Assembly: GCF_020520425.1 (NCBI RefSeq)
Contig: NC_079490.1
Coordinates: 2,232,001 to 2,296,000 of the forward strand
Length of the DNA stretch: 64,000 nucleotides
Origin: Spinacia oleracea
Taxonomy: Eukaryota > Streptophyta > Magnoliopsida > Caryophyllales > Amaranthaceae
Reading direction: 5' to 3'
The notes beneath the pieces are model-generated. The model was given only the letters and a program-made list of their open reading frames with translations. It did not search any database and was not told the DNA's origin. The position numbers and the translations under genes were made by a program. Position 1 is the first letter of the stretch. Each line of letters opens with the position of its first letter. Shown here in pieces: positions 11,462 to 21,800 of this stretch.

Positions 11462-14400
11462 AGGAAAAAAAAAAAGGATATTGTTGGCACGACGCTATCT
11501 ACTGCTCAAACTTTGCTAGCAGCGCTGCAATGTTCGGAGCTGCAAGAGATTCTTTCAATCTTTGGCTACAAATCCCAACTTGATGATCTTCAACGCACCG
11601 TCTCTGCCATCAATGCTGTCCTTCTTGATGCAGAGGCCAAGCAGGAACTCTCCCATGAAGCACAACATTGGTTGGAGGAGCTGAAAGCTGCAGTCTTTGA
11701 AGCAGATGATCTGTTAGACGAGTTTGTTACTCTCGCCGAGCAAAAGCAACTCATGGAGGCTGGTGTGAGTCTCTCTAGAAAGGTGCGTCGCTTCTTTTCT
11801 GACTCCAACCCACTAGGCGTTGCTTACAGGATGTCTAGAGGGGTTAAGAAAATCAAGAAGAAACTGGATGCTATTGCTTACAATACTCAGTTTAGCTTTA
11901 AGCTTGATCCCGAGCCTATACGGAAGAGAAGGGCCGAGACCTGTTCTTATGTGGATACAGGGGATATCATTGGAAGAAAGGATGACTTGGAGAACATTGT
12001 TGGTATTATGCTCGATTCTAATGTGCAACACAATGTATCTGTTCTCACAATTGTGGGAATTGGGGGGTTGGGCAAAACAGCCCTTGCTCAACTTGTGCAT
12101 AACGATCCAAGGGTTACAACTGCTTTTCCGTTGAGGTTGTGGACTTGTGTCTCTGATCAAGATCAGAAGCAACTAGATGTAAAAGAAATTCTTGGTAAGA
12201 TTTTGGCTTCAGCTACTGGCCAATTTCATGAGAACTCCACCAAGGATCAGGTACAAAAACAACTACGCGATGCACTAGCAGGCAAGAAATACTTGCTTGT
12301 TTTAGACGATGTATGGTCTGAGAAGCGTGATCAGTGGCTTGCCCTGGCAGGATTCTTAACCGGAGGTGAACGAGGAAGCTGGATTGTGGTAACAACACGT
12401 TCACTAGGGACAGCTGGAATTATAGACAATGGTATAACATACGAGCTCCAAGGCTTGTCAGAGGAGAATTCTTGGTGCTTATTTGAAAGGATGGCTTTTG
12501 GATTACAATCGTCTAACCCTCCTGGCGACATGGTCATGATTGGGCAAGAGATTGTTAAAGGATGTGCTCGAGTCCCTCTTGCTATAAGAGTGGTAGGGAG
12601 TCTCTTATATGGTCAAGACATGAGTAAGTGGCTATCATTTCAAGAAATCGGATTAGCCAACCTCAGAAAGAGTCAAAATGACATCATGCCTATATTGCAG
12701 CTGAGTTATCATAATCTCGAGTCTCCACTGAAAAGTTGCTTCAGTTATTGTGCGTTGTTTCCTAAGGATCGTCGGATATACAAGGAGATGATAATAAGCC
12801 TTTGGATGGCACAAGACTATATTGTCCCTTTAGATGAAGGTCAAAGCATAGAAGATGCTGGTGAAGAATATTTTTCAATTTTGTTGCGAAGATGTTTTTT
12901 CCAAGATGTACTCAAATATACACACGATGATAGTGAGTCTTTTAAGATACATGATCTCATGCACGACGTTGCTCAATCTGTAACCAAAAAGGAAATATGT
13001 GCAGCAAATACCTTAGGCGGCAACATGGATAATAAACTTCGCCATCTGTCTGTTACTAGAAGCGGAGTTGCAGAAAACTCGTTATATAAGAGTAATAAGA
13101 CCCATATTCGAACTTATCTTTGTGTCACCGACTACTGGAATCGTGTTGCAATGGAGCCGTTCTTCGAGTTGGCATTATTTGCTAATTGCACACGCCTAAG
13201 AGCATTGGATCTGTCTTTTTCAATTATTAAAGTACTTCCTGAATCAATAGGCGAACTGTTGCATTTGAGGTATTTAGATCTCACATGGAACAAGAGACTG
13301 GAAGTGCTCCCTAAGTCAATTACTAAACTATATAATCTACAAATGTTAAAGTTAGATAGTTGCTCCGAATTGAAAGAGTTGCCAAAAGATTTGAGCAGAC
13401 TGGTGAAGCTTAGGGCCTTATCTATGTGGGATTGCAACAGAATAACTTGTATGCCGAAGGGGATGGGTAAATTTGACTTGCCTTCGCAGTCTAAGTAATT
13501 TTATAGTGGGTAGTGGAGGGAGTTGTTCAAGTTCGAAGCAGTGGTTTGATGGGCTGAAAGATCTGAAGGCTCTCAACAACCTGAAAGGTGATCTTAAAAT
13601 TAAATTTCAGTGGCCTGAAAATGTTACAAATGTTGTTAATGTAGACAACGAAACTGAAGGATTATATCTAAAGAATAAGAAACATCTAGAGGGCCTTAAC
13701 TTTGGTTTTCGTAACTGCGAGGATGACGACGGAGATATGGATACCGAGGAATCAAGAAGATTAATGGAAGAGTTGCAACCACATTCTAATCTCAAGGCGC
13801 TAAAGGTGAATATGTACCGTGGAGTAAGAATGCCTAGTTGGATAACCCTTCTCCCAAATCTTGTTCGTCTTTCTCTTAAAAATTGTAAAGAGTTGGGGCA
13901 CCTTCCATGTCTGGGAAACTTGCGCCATCTTGAATACCTCAGACTTCAAGATTTGACAAAGTTGGAGTACGTAGAAATTAATCCATCAGTTTTCAATTCA
14001 ACCCCTGGATCGGGGAGTGCAGAAGGTGTATCATTTTTTGCCTCCCTCAAACGCCTTGAGTTAAATTGTTTGCCAAAGTTGAAAGGGTGGGCAGGAGTAG
14101 GCGCGGGAGCTGATCTTCTGCTCCTTGATGACTGTGATGACATACTATTGCAGTTACGACTATGTCTTTCTCAGTTGAAGTCACTGGAAATAGAAGAGTG
14201 CCCGAGGTTGACATGTATGCTTCCCTGTCCTGGGTTGGAATCCCTAAGTTTAAGTAAATTCAATAGAAGGCTGCGAATGATGAAAACTTGTATCAAAACA
14301 GATGAGAAATTAGGAGAGGTTCCATCTCCATCGCGGTTATTGTTCTATCCTGAAAATTCAAGGAGTAATAGTATTACCATTCTCATTCCTACATTAAGAA

Positions 14401-14972
14401 AGGTATATATAGACAATGTGGTGTGGTTAAATTCACTGCCTATGGAAGCTTTTCAGGGTCTTGAAAGACTGGCTATAGATGAAAGCATTGAGGGGGCGTT
14501 GGAGAGCTTGGAAGAAGTCAATAAGGTGTTTTGCAACTGTTCGTCTTCTCTGCAAGACTTGGATATTAGAGGCTTCGACAAACTAAGGAGTATGTCTGGA
14601 GCATTGGAGCATCTCACTGCCTTAAAGAAGTTACGGATAGAGAACTGTCCGAATGTGAGGCTATCAGAAGTTGCACCATGGCGATCGCTTCACCACTCCC
14701 TCCTCTTCTTGGTATTTAAGAGTCTCCCACAGCTAGTGAATCTTCCCAATTGGATGCAATCCTTGGCCGCCCTCGAACACCTTTGTATAATGGATTGCAA
14801 AACATTGGAATCAATGCCGAATTGGATGTCGAAACTCACCTCTCTCGGCACACTTGAGCTCTGGAAATGTACAGAAAGTCTGGAGAAAAGATGTCAAAAA
14901 GATCCTCCGGGGGAGGATTGGCCCTACATTCAACACATCACGGACATCGTCATTAGAAATATTTTATGGTGA
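11462..14972 (+). pseudogene. CC-NB-ARC-LRR (CNL) resistance-type gene, start lost and frameshifted
   Basis: Intact family members are cytoplasmic immune receptors that sense pathogen effectors. Frame 1 (11474-13471) holds an Rx-type coiled coil (FEADDLLDEF, EDVID-like). NB-ARC follows: P-loop GIGGLGKTALAQ near 12056, kinase-2 YLLVLDDVW near 12291, RNBS-B GSWIVVTTRS, RNBS-D CFSYCALFPKD and MHD motif IHDLMHD near 12949, then first LRRs. The Trp after DD marks the non-TIR class. Frame 2 (13473-14972) continues with TCLRSLSNFIVG and LRRs. One extra T in 'aaatttgactt' (13472-13474) separates the frames. Upstream, the frame reads KDIVGTTLSTAQTLLAALQC, where relatives start MD; AAG (11474) replaces the expected ATG, and TGA at 11444 closes the frame. 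The first in-frame ATG is residue about 94. Whole length would be about 1,165 codons. An assembly error could explain the frameshift but not the start. Confidence 0.9.
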
Positions 14973-15850
14973 TTTACCATAAAATATCTACTTGTGCTAC
15001 TTGTGCAGGATTGCTGCTTTTTCCTGCAAAACAACATTCAGGTATTCTAGATTGGTCTTCTTTCGTGTTAATTTGAGAGGATTCTTCACTTTTTTGGTAT
15101 TACAAATATCACAAATCACTAGAATTTGTACTTGTTTTGAGTTGTCAAAGTAGATTAAGCTTTGCTTAAAATTGTGTTATATTTTATGGTGATTTACCAT
15201 AAAGTATCTACTTGTGCTACTTGTGCAGGATTGCTGCTTTTTCCTGCAACACAACATTCAGGTATTCTAGATTGGTCTTCTTTCGTGTTAATTTGAGAGG
15301 ATTCTTCACATTTTTGGTATTACAAATATCATAAATCACTAGAATTTGTACTTGTTTTGAGTTGTCAAAGTAGATTAATCTTTGCTTAAAATTTGTGTTA
15401 TTTACAAGAAAATCAAGGATGGAACCATAGAACTGACATTCTGTTCTTGGTCTATTTTTACCAAAATCTTGCATATACATCTTTAAAATTTCAATTGTCT
15501 ATGCAAGTTTCAAGAGGACGACTGAAGTTGTATACGAAACAGAGATATAATAATTATCATTTTCACAGATTGTAAGAGGGTTAATGGAGCTCTTCCAACA
15601 AGACAAAATACGCCAATGTTTCCAAGAGGTTAGAATCAGTCACATCCCAAGGGAGGCGAATCATTCAGGTATTCTTGATTGGTCTTCTTTCGTGCTAATT
15701 TGAGACGATTCCTCACATTTTTGGTGTTATAAAGATCATAAATCACTTGAATTTGTACTTTTTTTGAGTTGTCAAACTTGATTAACTTTGCTTTAAATTG
15801 TGTTATTTTTAAGAAAATATAGGATGGAACCATAGAACTGAAATCCTGAT
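14961..15850 (+). repeat. Tandem 220-bp duplication plus third partial copy at the CNL 3' end
   Basis: 'attttatggtgatttaccat' occurs at 14961 (covering the pseudogene's stop codon) and 15181, and the two 220-bp units are almost identical. A diverged third copy lacking the first part runs about 15657-15850 ('caggtattcttgattggtct'). It is separated by about 200 bp of other sequence that is possibly the old downstream exon or leader. Confidence 0.85.
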
Positions 15851-16847
15851 ATACAATGAACGATATTTTGCAATTACGTTTCTGTTCTTGGTCTATTCTT
15901 ACCAAAGTGTTGCATATACTTATTTTAAAATTTTAATTCTTAGACATCTTGAGTGGTATATATTAACTTAACTTTGGGATAAAGGAAGAATTTTACTCAC
16001 TACTCCTTGCTTTTGAGAATGCAGCAAATTTTTTGTAATAAAACTTAAGTATGGGAACTATATGACTTAATGTCTGTTGTTTAGTTTCTGCCCTTGAATG
16101 CTTTTTCTTGTTTTTTCCGAGAGACACAAATGAGTTTCCCATATTCTTACTCCCTAGGATTGAATCTGTGACAGAGCGGAGTACACCATGCAAAAGACGT
16201 TCATGATATCATCCAATTTTGTACATCATGTCATTTCATGTTGGAAATAATAATGCATTCGGAGTTTTTCAGGTTTGGGCCCGGTCGGGTTAAATACCCC
16301 AGTAGACAGAAAACCCTAAACAAAAACCCTAATAGCAATTTCAACTTTTGAGTTCGGGGTGTAGAATTCAGAGGTGTTGTGTTAACCTTGGGAGGTGTCC
16401 TGCACCGGTAGGGTGGCGAAATTGGCCTCCATACCACGGCACAACGCTATTCTCATGAGATCTACAATCAAGTAATATCTTCTCTTCGTCTATAATTATA
16501 TCTAGTATCAACAATTATTTTACTTACAATTTAGAAGCGAATTTATCTGTGAATCCATTCAGGTCGATACCTTCTTCCATAACCATGCTCATGCCATTTT
16601 TCTTTCCGCCGCTTTCTTCTAACATTTGAAATTAATGGTTTAATTTGTGTAGCAGGGAGTTGGAGGAATCTTGATATTTTATGACTTATGAATGGGCAGG
16701 ATGAATTGAAGCAGCATGTTATGCTATAGCAAAGCGCATGTAACAACTAATCTCCTCAACTCAGAAGGCAGGTTATTCTATATCTTTTATTGAAGGTGGA
16801 CTAACTCGAAAAAACATGTTTGTGATTGCTGCTATATATATATGTAG
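15851..16847. other. Intergenic; no intact gene seen
   Basis: AT-rich sequence without a supported gene. Around 16260-16440 is a less AT-rich island ('gaggtgtcctgcaccggtag'), which could be an LTR remnant, but I could not define ends. The second copy of a dispersed 75-bp repeat lies at 16681-16756. Confidence 0.4.
16681..16756 (+). repeat. Dispersed direct repeat, copy 2 (partner 6597-6671)
   Basis: Starts 'atgacttatgaatgggcagg' and ends 'aagcgcatgtaacaactaat'. It matches the 6597-6671 segment in the same orientation. The copies bracket the block containing the LINE, solo LTR and CNL pseudogene. This copy has a frame interruption compared with copy 1. Confidence 0.6.
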
Positions 16848-17371
16848 ACTCAATCAATGGCGGATCAACTTACCGACCTTCAAAATAAGGTCTTATACAC
16901 TATACATATGAACATTTTGTGCAATTTTGAACCTTATAATATCAATTTTAGCAAAGATAGATTGATGCCAATTTACTTTGTGTTCAGGAAAATCCACTAA
17001 TGGAAGCTAATAAGTCTCTAAAAACCGAGGTAACTTTTAAATAATTAATTCACGCACAATTAATTTCTTCCTCTTTGGTATTCATATGCTTAATTTATCC
17101 TGTAAAAACCTTGATGTTTATGGAATTTAACTATTTTGGTAGCTTGATAAATGGACAGCAGCATGCTCAGTCTCAAGGGTTGTTGAACTTCCTATCCTGC
17201 AAATAGGGTAAGTTCAAAATCATGAACCGACTCTACGAGTGACATTAGATTTTGTAACAAATTGATAGGATAAGCTCGAAAGTCAAAATAAAGTTGTGTT
17301 TTTGGGTGGTTGAATGCAGGTATAACCTGGAAACTTCAGAGCAGATGAATGTTGCAACAACACATAATTGA
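16848..17371 (+). pseudogene. SEPALLATA/AGL2-like MADS-box gene fragment (exons 5-8 only)
   Basis: Intact relatives are MIKC transcription factors controlling floral organ identity. Four exon-like pieces keep order, splice sites and sizes. Exon 5 (16848-16889) is exactly 42 bp and encodes TQSMADQLTDLQNK. Exon 6 (16988-17029) is exactly 42 bp and encodes ENPLMEANKSLKTE. Exon 7 is 17143-17207 (QHAQSQGLL... PILQIG). Exon 8 is 17320-17371 (YNLETSEQMNVATTHN, stop). Two 42-bp exons encoding the end of the K-box are characteristic of this family, and QIGYN...SEQMNV is a SEP C-terminal signature. Exon 7 needs a frame change between QSQGLL and PILQIG, and the MADS domain, exons 1-4 and the usual C-terminal GWML-type ending are absent. 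It is a dead fragment. I could not find exon 4 upstream. Confidence 0.82.
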
Positions 17372-17449
17372 GTCAAGAAGTCCCAGGTTTCAAATTCTCT
17401 ATAAAATCAATTTGATTACTGATATTAAAAAGATAATTATTTAATAAAA

Positions 17450-17646
17450 GCTCTGTTTTGTTCGACTTATTTTGACTTATTTCAGACAAAATAAGTTCAG
17501 ATAATATAAGTTAAGCAAAAATAAGTTTTTTTTTCCAGACATTTAAACACAGAAGTAAGTTTATTTCAGACAAAATAAGTTCTTTTTAGATAAAATAAGT
17601 TCAGATAAGTTCAGTTTAGTCAAAATAAATCCAATAGAACGGAGCC
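17450..17646. mobile_element. Short inverted-repeat element (MITE-A family, 'aataagttcag')
   Basis: Ends are imperfect inverted repeats: left 'gctctgttttgttcgactta', right complement 'ggctccgttctattggattt', then 'attttgac' in both. The interior repeats 'aaaataagttcagata'. A related copy carrying another insertion lies at about 24990-25516. The target duplication is not clear, so superfamily is open. Confidence 0.6.
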
Positions 17647-18865
17647 TAACCTAATTATATTTTTTCTTAGCTTCCTTTATAAGTTGGAGCTTCTCCTAAT
17701 TGATCCATTTTTTAAATTTTACTTTATTTTTAAAATAAAATTCAATAATAATATTAAAAAACTACTCGAGTTGGTCTAAAGCTCTTAATTCTTCCCATTT
17801 ATTTGCAGCTTCTTGCTGATTTACAGGCAAAAATATTCCAGAGATGCTTTATAGAAAGAGTGCATGTCTGAATAAGATGCTTCCCCAGTCCTGAGATTCA
17901 AAGGGCATATCTTGGCAATGTCGTATTCTTCTCGTGTGGATATTGTGGGAAATTAATTATGTTTTTCGACTGGAAATTGTGAATAAAATTCCAATTTTAG
18001 CGTGTTGATGTATGCCGTGTATAATTCTGACAGTGAGACGCTTTTTTGATATGAGAGAAATGATAGTCACTTTTATTTTTTATTACAGGCATTTTGAAAT
18101 GACAAGTAGACAAATTCTTTGTATATTACAGAGTATGCAACTACACGTACAGTAGGTGTATTTTACTTTAATATCATAATGAACCACAAGAGCTTTACAA
18201 ATTACATACGAAGTATGTGAGAGAAGTGACTCGAACGTGCAACATGTATACACAAATTGTGCTTAATTCACTTTGAAAAATGACAAATAATTTAATGGTG
18301 CTTACGAGTCCCTACGTTGCACGGCTACTTCTATTTGCAGTATGAGTATTGTACAGGTACCTCAAGGAAACGTCACCAACAAATATATTTAAATTACATT
18401 TTAATGTGTTAAAACTCTTATTTTTTGTGATTTTAAGTGCTAAAATTATCCAAATCCAACTCGATACGAGACAAACATATAACTCGAGTACCGACTTAAA
18501 AACTTCCGAGCCCAAATAGAATAGGCATAGTTAAACATTAGAGCATAGAACTGTAAAAAAAATCCACACGTTTGAAACAAGTCGAATAAAACATTCATAC
18601 AGCTAAAAAGGGCTAAAAATCAATACAATTAAAAGAAATTGTGTACACTCAACGACGATCAAAAAATCTTTTCCATGTTCTCATAAGAGAAGCGAGAACT
18701 CGTTAACAAAAGCATGTATACGGATGAATCATTCATTCAGCAAAACAAATACAGACCCAAATGCCTTACTATATTGGGCAAAAAAACGAAGTAGCTCCAC
18801 CGCATGCTTTGAACTTCGAAATCAGGAGAAGGTATCCACAATTTCCACGAGCGCAACAAACAGAA
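17647..18865. other. Between MADS fragment and Y14; includes Y14 3' UTR on the minus strand
   Basis: No coding region seen. The part nearest 18866 (perhaps to about 18600) should be the Y14 3' UTR, since that gene ends at 18866 on the minus strand. No clear polyadenylation signal is claimed. Confidence 0.4.
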
Positions 18866-21800
18866 TTAATATCTTCTTCTAGGAGGACTCCTTGATCGAT
18901 GACCTCGTGGTGATCTGCATTAAAATATAAAAAAGCTTGTCAAACCAGTATTACCTAATCCTCCAATCAGCCCACGAACCGCGAATCGAAAAAGCGAATT
19001 ACAACATCAAAATGGTATAATTTTGGTCTAATTTAGCAAATTAGGTAGCGAATTGCGAACCCGTACCCAATCTCATACTAGCGAACCAGGTAACACTGTG
19101 TCAAACATATGGAGGAGAAAGCATCTGTATTTATGAGTGTAATTTTTTTTTTTTTTGGCAATTAATATTAGCTTGTATTAATTAAATAACCAAAGGTAGT
19201 CAATTAGCACTAGCCTCTAGAACTACATCACCACCAAACTCCAAACAGCAGCTACCCTAAACAGGCAATAATCTAGCTCTTGTTCATCAGAACTTCTACA
19301 AGAGACCTTATACAACTATACAAGATCTCTTTTACAAAACTGTCAGTTGATTTTACTGACTTCCTAAACACAACAGCATTTCTAACAAGATTATGAGTGT
19401 AATTGCATAATACTGATGATCGTTTATTCATAAATGAGGAACGACTGCCTTTTTTAATGACATGACAGAAAGGCTTCGTGGCCTCTGTCCCACAAAAGGT
19501 CCACAGTTATACACGAGGAACAGAGAGTTTCACATGCAACATAAACAACGGAAGTAGAACTAGTACTGACCAATTAGTGGACAATGGACCATAATAAATA
19601 ATAAATATGTTCATGTTCTTTTTATTTAAGGTAATGTTCTTTTAACTATGTATTTGTGTTCTTAAGGTGTACCATAGTCATTGTGCACCATGGCCCACCT
19701 TCTAAATTGCGAGTACTGTAGTATACAACTATTTACTCCGTAGTAAAGAGAAACTAGTGCCTTGCTTAAATGAAGAGAGGTGGACAAACATGAGCATCTA
19801 CGAGTTGATATAAATAAAATAAATCTACACAGTCAAAGAGATATATCGGAACAAGTAATTACTCCAGAAAGCAACAGTATTTTGGTACCACACAATAATG
19901 GAACGTAAATGAAGTAACACAGCAAAATGTTAAAAGGACAAACCTTCTACGGTTGCCCCTCCTCTTGTAAGGCCCGTTGCTAAAAGCCCAATCAACATTT
20001 ATCGGCTGCTCAAGCATTTGGGCACCATTCATCTCCTTTATTGCAGCTTGTGCTTCTTCAAACTTTCCATACTCAATCAGTGCATAACCCTAAAGGTAAA
20101 AACAATAAACAAGTGAACAATGATACATGAGAAAATCAGCACATAAACTGAAACATAAAATAGTATGTCGACATTTGACAAACACAAATCGCTAGAATGG
20201 AGCTACATGCAGATTTCCAACACATTCACAGACAGAAAGCAACACATATATGACTCCATTATGGTGATTTATGTTTGAAAAATTAACCATCTTCTACAAA
20301 TTAGCTAGAGTAAAAGCGTAACTGGTCCCTTCTTTAGCAGGCTTTGACCTATTTATGTTGAAAAATAGGACTTGGGGGAGAGAGGTGGTGCCAGACTGCC
20401 AGATAGAAGCTCAACTTGGCTACTAAACAGTCTAGAGTGTGAAACACAAAGAGAACCATAAAACTCAACCAGGACAATAAGAATACAAACGGAAATACAC
20501 AGAAGTAGACTATCTGGCCCAACGGTTCATCTTTGCACATATCATTGAAGTTCTGACTTCTGAGTTGCTATTGTCCATAAGGTCCTCGGACATTAACACT
20601 TCTCTCAAGTGTCCTCCATGACTTCATGTAATATCATGTATCTTTCCCAAAAGGTAAATGGTAAAATTAGCAATGTACAACACCAAAAGCAATGAATAGC
20701 ACACATCACCAGCTTAACACAAACAAACAAATAGAACATTGTGATTTTTTCTTTTTGAGGCCTCTTCACCCTTAGCTTAAGCACACGTCATTCACATAAA
20801 ATGCTATTGAAAAGTCTTGTTAGGTTCTTAGTAGCAGTGGCGACCCTTTCCTCTTTTCTTACCCATCCCCTGGTCAAGCTTATTACCCTCACCACAGAGC
20901 TTTACAAGAGCAATCACAGTCGAACTTTTTAGTTGCCTAAGTCAGGTGAAGAAGATGACAATCCCTCCTCCCAAAAGCTCTTAGAGCTTTAGTGAGCCGG
21001 GGGGGGGGGGGGGGGGTAAGCGCAGTTCTTTGAATCAAAATTTGAATGAAATCGATTATTTTACCCTAAATCATCTAAGAATTGCATGCATAGCATATTC
21101 CAACTGCCTCCAACGTTCATTATTCCCCAAAATGAAAATAGTAAAACTGTATTAGTCACAGAACTTCAAAAGTAACCATATTTTACATAAATAAGTCTCT
21201 CGGTCTCTCCCCATCTATGGCATATCCACCAAATAGTTTATTATGAAGTAATCAATCTTATGTCACTAACCCAAATTTACCAATCTAAAAAAGCTGCAGA
21301 CCAAGCCATGCTGCACATTTACCAGACATCTATAATCACTGCATACTGGAACAGATGGAGAAAATGACACCAAATATGAATCCCTTCTTCACAAGTCATA
21401 AGATTTAGAAATAGTCAAAATCCTCCGGTGTTCAATTGTTCATCAAAATTACAGTCCATCCTTTATCTTTATATGCTAATTGCTAAGGGATAGGCAATCC
21501 CTTTCTCTCACCACTCCGGAAATATAGACACGCTTTACACGCAATGCAACATTGCATGTTTTTTACTGCAGCGCCTCAAAAAGATGACACGCAATATGTC
21601 AACGAAACCATTCAACAATAACATCAAAATAATCCTCGGGATCCGCTAATGTAAGTCATAACAGCATTCGACTCTTATTCTTTAAATTAAGACATATCGA
21701 TCCAGGGATATGCCTCTATTAGTTCCATTAACTGCTGTGATGACCTGACACCCTCATATGCTTCGAAAAAAGCTGCTGACATTTAAAATGTAAAGTAATC

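Noticed and set aside
16260-16440. Possible LTR or gene exon with higher GC
   Set aside because: No ends, target duplication or coding motif could be defined.
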